Source of the DNA: Chlamydomonas reinhardtii
Lineage: Eukaryota > Chlorophyta > Chlorophyceae > Chlamydomonadales > Chlamydomonadaceae
Length of the DNA: 64,000 nt
Assembly: GCF_000002595.2 (NCBI RefSeq)
Contig: NC_057013.1
Coordinates: 3,680,929-3,744,928, forward strand
Direction of reading: 5' to 3'
Within the stretch, counting starts at the first letter, position 1; every line of letters starts with the position of its first letter. Under the pieces are notes generated by a model that saw only the letters and a list, made by a program, of their open reading frames with translations, had not been told where the DNA came from and did no database searches. A program made the position numbers and the translations under genes. Below, piece by piece: positions 20,642 to 38,053 of the stretch.

Positions 20642-22825
20642 ATGGCTGCCCTCACGTTAAGCACAGTATCAAGGGCAAGCCATGATCCAATACAGGAGCG
20701 GAGCTCGCTTCGACAGCAGGCCTTAAGAACGTTGGCAGTAATGGCGATGGGGATACTGAGCCTTCTAGTGTGCCCAGCAGCAGTAGCAGCTGCTGCGGCC
20801 AGTGGCAGCGGCAGCGACGCCGGGTACTCAGCACTGTGCGCAGTGGGGCGCAATGAGAACCGCTACGTTCGTGAATGGGTGGACTACCACAAGTGCCTGG
20901 GTGAGTCGAGCCGGGTCCTGTCTTGTGAGGGTGCCGCACACCGCGCCCGAGCGCGCAACCCCGTGGCGCAACCCGTACACAAGCATTTCACAGCCGATAC
21001 CATCGTTCATCCTTATCGCTGCCACGTTGTCGGTGCCACCTCTCCATCTCAATCCTATCCCCTGACACCCCCAGGCTTCTCTCGCATCTACCTGTACGAC
21101 CACGGCAGCAGCGTGCCCATGTCTTCCGAGCTGGGTCCCCACCTGGACAGCGGCTTCCTGCACTACGTCAACTTCAGCGCCGCGCACCGCAAGTTCCAGG
21201 AGGGCTACACATCCGACCTGGAGCGATTCATGAGCACCGTTCAGGTGGGAGTGGGGTGGTGGCGTTGTGGTGGTGGGGTTGTGCGTTTTGGTGGGCGGCG
21301 GGCTACAGGCTGACGAGTGCTATGGGGTTTGCGGGCACTTGGCAGGCGTGTGTGGGAACATGAGGCCCAGTGGCATGGCAAGCATAGGGCATTCCGGCGC
21401 CGGCCGGCGCCTTCTCATGCCAGGCTTCACGCTTCAAGGGGCACCGCGGCCCGGCGCCTGCCGCTCGCCTGCTGGGTGGCTGCAGGGCCAGGCGTACAAG
21501 CACTGTATGGAGCAGTGGGGCTCGCGCCACACCTTCATCGGCTTCATTGACCTGGATGAGTTCCTGGTGTTGTACGACCCGGGCTTGAGCAGCGTCAACG
21601 ACTTGCTGCGGGATTACGAGCAGTTCCCGGGGCTATCGGTGAGAGCCTTGAGAGAAGGTGGCAACACGGGGCAACCGGGGCCGGCGAGAGTTGTGATGGT
21701 TTCAGAGAACTACTTTAGATGGCCTGTTGGAACCGGGTAGCATGTAGGTTCCATAGTTGTGAGTGGCGGGGCGAGTGGGGTGCGGATGGTGCGCGGCCGG
21801 TAATTCGCATACGTGTACCAACGCTTGTCGATGCGCCACCAGTCCCGCCTGGGCCTCCTGCCGCGTGGCAGAATCCCAACCTGCGGCGGACCGCCTGCGC
21901 CTCCCTCACCCCACCACCGCATCACACCATCACCAGATCTACTGGGTGCTGCTGGGCAGCAGCGGCCACGTGGCCCGCCCAAAGGCGCCGGTGGTGGAGT
22001 CATACACGGCCTGCACGCCGCATGACCACAAGTTCAACACACAGGTCCGTGGGAGGCCCGAGGCAACACGCCTGGTTTGTCGCGTTCTCGTTTGCCCCCA
22101 TTGCTCAACCCGTCAACAGGCGCTCACACGCAGTCCGCACTGTTGTCGTACCGTCTTGCTTGCACGCAGTTCAAGACATTTGTGAACACGCGTTTCAAGC
22201 CCACCATGTACTCGCCGCACCGCGCCGTCTTCAACGCCACATCGCCCGACAATCTAGAGCCGTACATGGTCAACGAGCACCGCCAGCGCATCGCGCGCGG
22301 CCGCAACAAGAACAGCACGCATGAGCGCGGCGCGGTGTTCCACTACGTGACAAAGAGCTTCGAGGACTTCAGCGAGAAGATGAACCGGGGCGGCGGCGCC
22401 GGCGTGACGCGGCCCAAGTACTACTTCACACTAATGGACAGGTGCGCTCGCGCGTGTGCTACCGTACGTGTGCGGCGATAAGGGCTGGGGGTTCGAGGTG
22501 GCATGCTTTTGCAGGCGCATGTGATGGGCAGCGGTTCGTCTGTGCACCTCGCATACGACACCGGCCAGGACGCGGGGAAGGGTATTTTCACCAGCTTCCA
22601 ATCATGTAAGCTGTGTGTGCGGCGCCCGCTCCCTCCCACTGTGCTGCATCGCCATGCAGGTACAGCAAGGCCACGTGTGACGGGGCGCTCGCCACACGCT
22701 CCCGCTTCTGCGGTGTGCCGGTGCCAGCGGAGGTGCAGGCCAAGCTGGACGATGCGGCGGCAAAGGGGAAAACCGGGCGTGGGAGAGCGGTGGCGAAGAA
22801 GAAGGCCAACCCGGCACTATCCTAG
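20642..22825 (+). CDS. GT92/DUF23-family glycosyltransferase, paralogue B
   Basis: Six exons: 20642-20900, 21075-21244, 21486-21638, 21937-22044, 22170-22441, 22660-22825 (375 aa). A hydrophobic segment (about residues 34-55, LAVMAMGILSLLVCPAAV) suggests a signal peptide or membrane anchor after a longer N-terminal tail. It has the same motif series as paralogue A: ALCAVGRNENRYVREWVDYH, GFSRIYLYDHGS, FIDLDEFLVLYDPGLSSV, FKTFVNTRFKP, MVNEHRQRI and HYVTKS, with RGGGAGV near the end in both. The first intron sits at the same site and phase as in paralogue A (KCLG), showing a tandem duplication; later introns differ. The C-terminus adds a Lys/Ala-rich extension ending AKKKANPALS that paralogue A lacks. 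The reaction is glycosyl transfer with unknown acceptor, likely in the Golgi. Confidence 0.88.
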
Positions 22826-23926
22826 CACTGATGACTGAGCAGCAGCTGGCTGGTGTTGCTCTGCTTGCTGGTCATGGAGAGTCAGGAGTTGCAACAATGA
22901 GAGGGATTTAAGGTATGGACGTGGCAGGAAATGCTTAGCGCGAGGATTGCTGTTGAGGCTGCATGCACTGGTGATGATTTCGAGCGGCTAATCAGGAAGG
23001 CTCGGAAGTGTCGTGTCCTGGATTGGTCACTGATGGAGGGGCGTGTCTAGCCCGATGGCCTGCTTTACATCCACAAACCATTGTACCACATCGCTTCACT
23101 AGTACCCTTGCATGACGCACCAGACGAAGGCAGGCGACGCCAGGCGACGCCAGGCGACGCTTTGAATCACACCTGACTTGCAGACCTTGCAGGCTTGCAC
23201 ACGTCTCTCATCCCCTTTTCGCATACATGGGCGCATAGTCGGTCCATGCAGTGATGCAACGACTTGCTACCCTGGATCAGTGCCCTGCCAGTCAACGTCA
23301 CTCATGCAATGTATGTTACAGTTGCAGCCAGCCCAGCTGGTGCTTGTTCGTCCTTGGAGATATCATGCTTTGTGACAGCGGGGAACCACTCGTAATCAAT
23401 GCCCTACACCAACACCTTCTGCCTCATCAAGCTCATATTGCTAGCCAGTCATCAATCACCACCATCTTCAAACGCCCGCAACACAATGCACGCCCCGCGG
23501 TTCGAACCTGTACGCCCACCTTATGCGAGTCGCTAGGACCCATCGGTGCTGGACGCTAGCCTTCTATAGCCCGCCCTCATCAACCATACAGTTGGGGCAC
23601 AAGCGTACCACGACTCAGTCGTGAGACTAAGGTTTCGGCGCTCGCAACCAATCAAGCGTTAAATCGTCAAGGATCTACTCCTGTTCAACTTAACATCTCA
23701 GCTACTAGCCATAGTCTCAGCTCCCGACCGAAATCGGGGGGATGTATGGGAACAACGCCAACCTGGCGGTTTGGTCGCTGAGTCTCTGTCTTCGAAATGC
23801 TCAAATGCACTATCCTCCCCCCCCCCATTCCTCAGTCGAAATGACGGCAATTCATTCTCGCTCACTCTACTGTCAGCCATTCGCCTCCATGAGTGCCGGG
23901 ACTCCACGTGCGCACCCCATCAAAAG
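22826..23926. other. Intergenic spacer between GT92 B and the PI31-like gene
   Basis: No exon is supported. It contains three tandem CAGGCGACGC units (23131-23160) and a C-run near 23817-23827. It must hold the 3' ends of two convergent genes. Confidence 0.45.
23131..23160. repeat. Tandem 10-bp repeat, three units
   Basis: CAGGCGACGC occurs three times in direct succession with no mismatch. Confidence 0.85.
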
Positions 23927-25274
23927 TTACCGCCGTGACAGGGCGCTCGACCGGTGCGCCACCACCAGCACCGCTACCGCCGCCGCTGCCACTCCAGCAA
24001 CCACATACGCCTGGTTGTTTGTGAGCCAGCCAGCCCAGCCGCCGCCGACCATGCCACCGCGACCCGCTCCGGCCGCCGCGGCCGCCTGCGCCTCTTGCTC
24101 CTCCTCCGGCGGCATGTGCTGGTCCTCCGCGTTCTGCGGCGTCAAAACGAGAAGGGAACGATCATGCGCGCGCTGTCATACAATGAAGCGGCCGATCCAG
24201 CCACAAGGCACAGACCCGGCACATCCTCTGCCAGTTGCAACCAGTGGTTCAGTCAGGGGGAAGGGCGGTCGCCCTGCAGCCATACCTGCAGCAGTGGTGT
24301 GATGATGTACTCAGTGAGTAGCCCCTTCATCTTGCCGGCGTTCAGCACTGCGCCCTCCCAGCTGTTGGTCTTGAGGCGGGCGGGCTCCGGCACGTAGTTG
24401 TCCAGCTGCAGCCCCAGAACACACGTGCTGCGTAGACGGCAATGAGGCAATCAGGAAGGCATAGAGCAGTCCACATATAACTCGTGGCTGGCTAGAAAGC
24501 AGACAGGGGATGCGGTCCGTTGGGGTTGGCAGTTTGGCACGCAGTTTGGGCATCTTCGCGGCCCCACGGGCTTGCACGTACGAGGTATCCGTGTGCACAA
24601 GGCAGCCTATCCTCGGCTGGGCAATTGCTAGCAGTGCCGCTGCTACACAGTTGTGCCCTGAAACCATTCCCTGACAGCCCGCCCTTACTTAGCCGGGTTT
24701 GCCTCCTCCGAGCAGTGGATGAACATGCGTTTGCTCGCGGCTTGTAGACTCAGATGCACCGTGAACTTCCGCGCTTTGCCTGGTTTAGTGTACTCGAAGA
24801 TCCACTGTGCGGGCGCATGGAGGTGTGGGTAGTTCACTTGGTTGGGGCCTGGCGATTGTGACGTGACGTGCCGCTCCCGCATGCATCTATTTTCTTCCCT
24901 CGCAATTGTTCATACGCCATACATCCGGTTACCCAATCACCCCCACCTAACAGGTGTGGTCGTTTGAGTTTGCAGCCTGCTTCCCCCGGGTTCCGAAACC
25001 GCATGCACCGTGTTCAGTGTTCACCCACACTCCGGCCTCCGGGTCCCACCTGGTCCAGGTACAGGCCGTTCCAGTCCTTCTGGGGCATATACTTGCTGTC
25101 AGGCTTGGAATTGCGGGAGCTGGTGTTGGCCTCCGAGGTCAGTAGCACAAAGCCCGCCTCTACCATCAGCACGTGCACCGATAGGGCGAGGCATGGCCCC
25201 CCGTCCGTGGTAGCAAGGAAAGATGGTCGGGGACAGGCCTTTGTGAGCAGCTCCGCGAGCTTTGAGTCCTCCAT
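23927..25274 (-). CDS. PI31/FP-like domain protein with C-terminal membrane anchor
   Basis: Four exons on the reverse strand: 25050-25274, 24689-24804, 24286-24427, 23927-24133 (229 aa), all phases consistent. Residues 1 to about 130 (LAELLTKACPRPSF..., GPCLALSVHVLMVEAGFVLL, WIFEYTKPGKARKFTVHL) resemble the N-terminal FP fold of the proteasome regulator PI31 and Fbxo7: a helix pair followed by strands with a W...F/Y pattern. Residues about 135-161 (NSWEGAVLNAGKMKGLLTEY) do not look like PI31. After an acidic, Gln/Ala/Gly-rich linker comes a single hydrophobic helix (YVVAGVAAAAVAVLVV) and a short basic end, as in a tail-anchored protein of ER, mitochondrion or plastid envelope. Known PI31 proteins are soluble, so the combination is odd. 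Function is inferred only; a lineage-specific membrane protein is the alternative. It diverges from PEX6, with 387 bp between starts. Confidence 0.62.
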
Positions 25275-25661
25275 TGCGCCTGTACAATTTACGGCTATGG
25301 AGTGAGTTTAAGGCTATGGGGTAAAAGAGGGGACTAGGCGCGATAAGTTGCGTTGATTGCAGTATGACACGATTTAGCCAGTTCGTGGATTATGATCATG
25401 TGATCTTGTGACCTTACCAAGCATCATATCAAAGAAATGTGAGTTGCGTCTGCTTTCAAAGTTGAAACTAGGGCGCTGGAGGGATGGATGAGCTGAGTCA
25501 CGACCATGCATGCAACCACCAATTGTTTGCCTATACGCCATGAAAATTATTTCATCAAATAGTAAGCTTTTTACTGTCTTAATGATGAGCGGCAAGTGGC
25601 AGGTCGAGCTTAAACCTGTCGGCTGGTGTCGGAACTGAGCTAGGATACGCTCAAACGGAGA
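25275..25661. promoter_or_regulatory. Divergent promoter region, PI31-like gene and PEX6
   Basis: This AT-richer 387-bp spacer lies between two divergent start codons. It should hold both promoters. No box was confidently recognised. Confidence 0.4.
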
Positions 25662-31940
<6,279 letters not shown>

Positions 31941-33177
31941 GTGGTGGCAGCGCTGGAGGCTGCTGAGGCTGAGGAAGGCATTCAGAGGGCGAGCGGACCT
32001 ACGCTTGGGGGAATGGTTCCGTGCGATCGCCCATGCAGACAGGGGACGGCGCACGGAGCCAGAAGGGAATGCAACCCCACTTACAGTACCCATGCTTGGC
32101 CCCGGCTCAGTTGAAACCAGGCCAAGCAGTGCATCAAAGCGGGCATACGGCCACATGGTTGCGGGGACGCTGTGTGCCAACAGTGCAAGCCATGGTCTTG
32201 AACATAGGGGTACAAACGGGCCAGCCTGAACAGGGCCGTTGCTGTAGTCTATGGGTAGCATGTGCCAGCTGGCGCATTGTACCGCAGCCGTGTCGGAAGC
32301 GCGCAGGCTTATTGGAGAGTGGCACGCCTGGGTACGTCTGGGTGCGCCTTGTGTCGAGTTGTCGATCCACCTTTTTCTGAAAATTTTGCGTGTCGTAAAG
32401 CACTGAAATGTATCACAAAGCTCTGCTTTACTGGATGTAAAGCGTGCTGTTGATATGAGTCTGCGACGGCGGGGTATCCCAATCCGCGCCCGTTTGCTGC
32501 GAAGTCTCTTAATCCCTGCAACGTGATTGCTGCATGTTCTTCCATCACTCTTGATTTAACAGTCGTCTTCAATCCCGATGAACGCGTCGCAAGCAAGTAG
32601 GCCCGTCAGTTGACGGCAGCCAGCCCTTTGTGTAGCTCATAAGGCCTCTGTTAGGTCACGAAACTATCCAAGCTGATCTATAAAGTGTGGCATACGGTGC
32701 ATGACAATACTGGCACAAACGAGTCTTACCAGCCGGCGACATTTCATTGCCATTGGCGGTTGTTGCTGCCGCTGGGGCCTGCATATGGAAAGCTGCCGTG
32801 CCGCTCAACTAGGTAGGACTACCTGCGGGGCTTAGGCGGGAGGTTTTTGGTCAGGTTTGGCGCGCTCGTGGCCGCAGCTGCGCTCTCTCCTGCGGTTCTT
32901 ATCCTGCATCTGCGCTGGTGTCAATGTGGCTTCCAGTGGAGCGCATTCGGGCGTCAAGACCGCGTTTGTGAGCCCTCGGGATACTTGACAGCCGATGAAG
33001 TTTCTCACCCCTGGCCCTTCGCCCTTACCTCCTGACGTACTGCAGGCATCTTAGTGACATAGGACATGCAAGACACACAGCGGCTCATCATGCCGCAATT
33101 CGGGTGCCTGCAAGCCCTTCGGGGCCCGATGGTCGTGCGCAGCATCCTCTACCGTCCAAGTCATTAGCTACTATATC
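31941..33177. other. Intergenic spacer after PEX6
   Basis: It holds the PEX6 3' region with a candidate TGTAA poly(A) signal at 32436-32440, about 500 bp after the stop, and the promoter of the next gene. No other coding exon is supported. Confidence 0.45.
32436..32440 (+). terminator. Candidate TGTAA polyadenylation signal for PEX6
   Basis: TGTAA is the usual poly(A) signal in volvocine algae. This one lies about 500 bp downstream of the PEX6 stop, within normal 3'UTR length for these genomes. Confidence 0.45.
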
Positions 33178-36100
33178 ATGTCAGACCTCCACACACGAGG
33201 CTGCGAAGGCCTGCCAGCCGGGTCGACGGCCGCACCCGTTCCCACCTCGGCGCCCGGAGAAAGTGACTACGGTCCTGACCACAGTCCGACTCCTGAGTCC
33301 GCGACGCCGTTCCCCTTCGCCTTCACGCCAGCTGTCTTCTCAGCTATCGATGATGACGACGAGGACGGAATCAGCGGCCTGTATCGGCACCTTCTGGCTG
33401 ACGACGACGCCACAGGCGCGGGCACGGCGACGGCCGACGGAATTCCGTCTGCTCTAACAACATCGTTGCCACCAAGCACCGCGGCGATCACCGATGGAGC
33501 TGCTGGAGACCTGCTGGAACTTTGGGCTTCGGTGTGCCGTCAGAACAGCAGCGGGGGAAACGTTGCAGGTGAGAGCTGCAGCTGCGCGTAGCCGCTGGGC
33601 ATGACCGGGTGTCCTTGACACCAGAAACCGGGCTGCCGCCTGAGATTTGGGACTCGCTCTCATAGTTCTGATGTGCTGTTACGGTGCCACTGCAGATACC
33701 ATGATGCCAGGCGGGCCGCTTACGGCTTCCCCTGCGTGCCCGGGATCGCCGCCACCGGTCCCCAGCACAGCGGCGGCAGTGGTGCATCAGCCGGCGCTAA
33801 CGCACACCCTGCCGGGGGCAAGCAACACCACCCTATGCACGGCGGGCGCAGCGCTCCAAGCTCCACCGGGAGGATGCGCTGCACTACAGCAGCAACTGCA
33901 GCAGGTGACGGCGGTGGGCGCTGCGTCGGTCCCGGCATTGTTGGACATTACGAGCGCTGCCTCTCCACCCGCGCCCGGCAGCGTGCTGACGGCACCGATG
34001 CAGCAGGCTGCACCGGATGGTAGGTGCCACACCACGATGCAGCACGTGACTATGCATGCGACCGAGCATGCTGCAGCATGCGGCTCCCTGGTCGTGCACC
34101 AGCAGCTGCCGGCACCCCAGCCGACGCAGACGCCACAGCACCACCCACCACAGGTGCAGCAGCAGCAGCAGCCTCACCAGCAACAACAATCATCTCAAAA
34201 CTATCACCAGCATGTGTTGCTGCAAGGGCAGTTCCAACAGCACCAGCAGCAACTGGGGCCGCCTTACTCGGGGTCTGCGGTGCCTGACGGCGCCCCCTGG
34301 CGGCGCAGCGGCGCGGCCGCGCTGGGCGACCCGCCCACACGTCATGGCAGCACGCCGTTGCCGACCCCGGAGGTGAAGCGGTTGTATGCGAACAGCACCA
34401 GCGCATTGGCGGGGCTGGCGAGCGCCAAGTCGCTGCCATGTGCTGCCGGCCGTGTGGCGGGCGGGTGGTTGCCTGCAGGCCGTAACGAGGGGCTCCAGAC
34501 TGCTGCGGCATCCCTACCGGCTGCGGCATGGCACGACGCGCCGCAGTCGGCAGGTGGTGGGGCCCTGCCACCGACGGACGCCGTCTGCAGGCCTGGGCCA
34601 GGCGCTGCTCCCGCGCAGCATTGCGCCCACCGGGATATGCAAATGCAGGACCTGCACCAACACCAGCCGCCCCAGCCGCAGGTCGCGGGGTCGGTCGTGC
34701 AGGCGCAATTAGGGGGCAGCTGGCCGCGTCTGCATGTAGCATTGTCGCCAAACCATCCGCGGCCAATCCTCCCGCCGTGCCCGCACCAACACCAGCTCGC
34801 GGCGCGGCCATCTCAGCAGCGGCAAGTGCAGGCGCCGCACCCCAAGCGCATGCCTGGTCCATCCCAGCCGCCGGCGCTCCAGCGCCAGCATTACGCGCCG
34901 CAGGGCCAGCACCCCAACTACCAGGGGGACCACGCGCCCGCTGCAGTACATGCTGCCGTTCAGCCGGTGGACGTAGAACGCGGCATTATGCCACCGCGCC
35001 TGTGTGCGAAGCGGTCTGCGCTGGTGGGCCCAAGCGCGCCGGCGGGCATAGGGCGTTGGACGCCAACGCAGCCGCAGTGCGGGGGTGCGGACGCGGCTGC
35101 TGCCGCTCCTCTTCCTCCTCACAACCAGCGCAGCGGCAGCTTTAGCGGCGCACCCGGCGACGGCACCAGTGGCCCCGGTGGAGTGGGCCTGGGCAATGGC
35201 TTCGGCTGTCAGCCGCCGCAGCAGCCAGCCGTGTACGGCGCCAACAGGGTGCAGACAGGGCCCGAGGCGTGGCGGCTGTCTCAAGGCTATCAGGGCGGCC
35301 ATGCGCCCGGCCCGGCGGGTGTGGCGCCGAATGTGCGTTTAATTCCGCCCCGTCCCGCCTCTGAGCCTGCTTATTGGGTGTCGACCAGCGCCGGCTCCCT
35401 TGGCCACCAGGGCTGCAGCAGCACCTCTGACGGCAACAGCGCGAGCGGTGGCGCCAACAGCAGTCGGGCCAACGTCTATGCGCACGGCAGCAGCAGTGAC
35501 CACGGCTCGCAGCCGCCAAAGGACCTGCCTGCGCTGAAGCGCTGGCTGATGATGATCGAGGATGAGGTGCACATGCGGAAGCGTCCACGTCACTTGGATG
35601 GTGCGCACGAGCAGGAACCCATGGCGCCGCCGCAGCGGCCGCCGGCGCCGATGCCTGTGGCGCCTGCAGCGGCTTGCCAGGACGGGCAGGTGCCGTGCAA
35701 CCCGCAACCACAGCTGCCGAACGGCGGTACCCCAGCTCAGCTGCCCCCCAGGGGCCCAGGTGGCAGCGTCGATCGGCCCATGCTACTCACGGCTCCGCCG
35801 CCGCGCCGCGCCACTGACACTGGTATGGCAGCGTGGCCGCTACAACACCGCGGCGGCAGTGACGCGGCGGCATATGTCCCGTGTGGGCGCAACGGGCTGC
35901 CAGCAGACGCCGACGGGCCTGAGGGCAGGTCACGCAAGGGCTCGCTGTCAGCAGACGGCGCGGCATGGCGGTGTGCGCCGCGGGCGGCCCACCAGCCGGC
36001 ACACCCACATCAGGAGCGGCAGACCGGACTGCCAGCAGGTGGCGTGGCGCAGCACGGTGCCCATGCACAAGGTAAGTCCCACTAGCCTTATTGCGCGTCG

Positions 36101-36937
36101 TGTGCAGTCGTACGGTGTTGTATGCGTACGTAGCTAGGCAATACCGTACTAGATATGATGGAGCGGGTGTTGCCTATGTTTGTGTGGTCGCCAAACAGGT
36201 GCAGCCAACGCTGCTCAAGCCCGCTCTGGTGAGCCCGGTCAACCGCCTGAGATGAAGGCCGACCCGCGAGTGGCGGCGCTTCGGCAAGGGTTCCGGAAAT
36301 GGCTCGAACAGCAGCAGCAGCAGCAGTCTGCCTTCCACACCGGCAATCCGCAGCAGGTGCAACAGGGGCCTGGCCATGATGCCACCCCAATCGCAGCCTA
36401 TGCGGCTTTCAGTGACGGTGCCGAGAAGCCTGCAGAGGTTCCCGATCCGCAGGGCGCCGTGTTTGGCCCAGCCCCAGGGCCTGCGGCTGCCGGCGGCACT
36501 CGGCCGCTGCAACAGGGGGAGGCGGGGACCAGTGGTATCTCCGTCCATCAGCTACAGCAGCAGCAGCGCGAGCGGCTGCAGCAGCAACGGCATGAGCGGC
36601 TCCAGAAGCAACTGCAGCTCATGAACGAGCTGCAACTGCGACCGCCCACTGGCAGCCGCCCGGGCAACAACGCCCCCGCTGGTGTACCGCCTCTGCAGAA
36701 CGCTCAGCTCTCGTCCGCGCCGGCCCTGCAATGCGCGGGCGGCGCTGGCACCAGGCAGCCTGCCCCCTCGCAGTTCGGACGGCCAGTGCCGGCGGTATGT
36801 GGCAGCGGTCCGATGGGCGAGGCCCAGGGTCATGTGGGGCCATCGCCAGTCCACCAGCCCTGCACGGCGGTGCAGCACCAGCCGGAGCAGCAACAGCAGC
36901 TCCTGCCACAGCCGCTGCAACAACATCAACTGATGCT

Positions 36938-36970
<33 letters not shown>

Positions 36971-37682
36971 ACGACACCAACAGCTTTTGCAGCAGCAGAA
37001 GCAGCAGCAGGAGATGTTGTCGCAGAGACATCACCATGAGCGGCTGCAGCAGCAGCAACTGCAACAGCAACAACAACTGCTTTGGTCTCTGCAGCAACAA
37101 GGCCCCTTTGTGGCGCCGCAGGCGCAGCAACAACTGTCAATTCTGCAAGGTGTGGAGATGCGTCCGCCACACCAGAACAGTGGGATCCGGGCTAGCCTGA
37201 CCGGCGGCCCGGCGGCGCCCCATCGGCAGCCGGTGATGGAGCCAGCAGGATCATGCCCTGCTGCAGCCGTGGTACAGCGGGGCCCACCGCATGCTGCGAG
37301 CCCCTGGGTCCAGGACCAGTCTGCTCAGGGCCTGTACCCGCCTGCGCCGCAGCAGTCAGGCATGGTACAGACAGCGCACATGCAGCACCGGGCACACGGC
37401 CATGGCTCCATGCCGCAGCAGCCGCAGCCGTGCCGTCAAGTGTCGCAGCCATGTGCTGACCCGGCACAGCAGCGCGGCGGAGCGATGCTTGGAGCGCCCG
37501 GCACCGAGCCGAGTGCGGCACTGCAGGCGGCGCCAATGCACCTGCATGCGCACATGCTGGCAGCGGCGCATCCGGCTACTCTGTTTGGCCATGCCGCGCA
37601 GGTGCCGCCACAGGTTCCTCAACAGCAGCAACAGCAGCAGTGGCACCAGCTGCAGCAACAGCAGCGGACCCCGCGAAAGTAA
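33178..37682 (+). CDS. Very large Gln/Pro/His-rich protein, function unknown
   Basis: Three exons: 33178-33568, 33696-36071, 36199-37682 (1416 aa), phases consistent. The N-terminus has an acidic patch (AIDDDDEDGISGLYRHLLADDD). The middle is almost entirely Pro/Gln/His/Ala/Gly-rich, apart from an island near 35523-35600 (ALKRWLMMIEDEVHMRKRPR) that looks helical with a basic nuclear-localisation-like end. A second island opens exon 3 (MKADPRVAALRQGFRKWLEQ) before the polyglutamine runs. Composition resembles transcription coactivators, so a nuclear role is inferred; no domain was recognised. The stop at 37680-37682 is the first base pairs of a block shared with the 5' end of the gene at 2.4 kb, so the C-terminus may have been set by that insertion. 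No neighbour suggests a pathway. Confidence 0.65.
36938..36967 (+). repeat. CAG microsatellite coding polyglutamine
   Basis: About nine to ten near-perfect CAG codons lie in the last exon of the Gln/Pro-rich gene, followed by interrupted CAA/CAG tracts to about 37100. Likely variable between strains. Confidence 0.85.
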
Positions 37683-38053
37683 TTTGGTAAGTATACACAT
37701 AGGGGATAGTTTCCCCGCCCTCCCGCCACGAAGGACTGGATGTGGAGCCGCGGCTTCTGGCTGGAGTGCGGCGACTTCCCCACGTGCAAGGCCCGGGACC
37801 GCAAGAGCCGGCAGCGGGCGGCGAAGCGGGCGGCGGCGCAGCAGCCCAACAAGAAGCGCGGCGCGCCCTCTGCGGCTGCCTCCCGGTCTAAGAAGCGACG
37901 CAATAGCTAAGGATCAGGTCAAGATTTAGAAGGGTGCAAGAATGTGCAATCGTGCCTGCCGAACACGCGGTGAGTAGAACATGTGGGAGTAGACAGAGCT
38001 GCTGCTGAAAGGGCAGCTGGATGGGAAAGGATCCAAGTGGGGCTCTTCAACTG
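37673..38053 (+). repeat. Split duplication, copy 2 (blocks 37673-37742 and 37954-38053)
   Basis: It matches 2334-2406 and 2547-2643 in order and orientation with a few substitutions and small indels. The left block covers the last codons and stop of the Gln/Pro-rich gene. The right block repeats the exon end GCCGAACACGCG, the GTGAGT donor and the intron start of the 2.4 kb gene, but no gene uses them here. Confidence 0.85.
37740..37910 (+). CDS. Short orphan exon-like ORF with Cys pair and basic tail
   Basis: Fifty-six codons from ATG 37740 to TAA 37910. The product starts MWSRGFWLECGDFPTCK and ends in Lys/Arg-rich SRSKKRRNS. The F-W-x-x-C-x-D-F-P-x-C pattern resembles the second half of a topoisomerase-type C4 zinc finger (GCSNFPKC), and the tail looks like a nuclear localisation signal. 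It has the composition of a terminal exon of a nucleic-acid-binding protein. It sits between the two blocks of the split duplication and cannot be joined in frame to the gene before it, because the upstream frame stops at 37682 and the available donors give the wrong phase. It may be an orphaned last exon carried here by the duplication, or an independent small gene. Confidence 0.35.
   Translation: MWSRGFWLECGDFPTCKARDRKSRQRAAKRAAAQQPNKKRGAPSAAASRSKKRRNS

Noticed and set aside
23131-23160. CRISPR-like repeat
   Set aside because: It is three adjacent 10-bp units without spacers, in a eukaryotic genome.
23490-23520. GGTTCGAACC, resembling a tRNA T-arm
   Set aside because: Flanking bases do not pair into a T-stem or acceptor stem on either strand.
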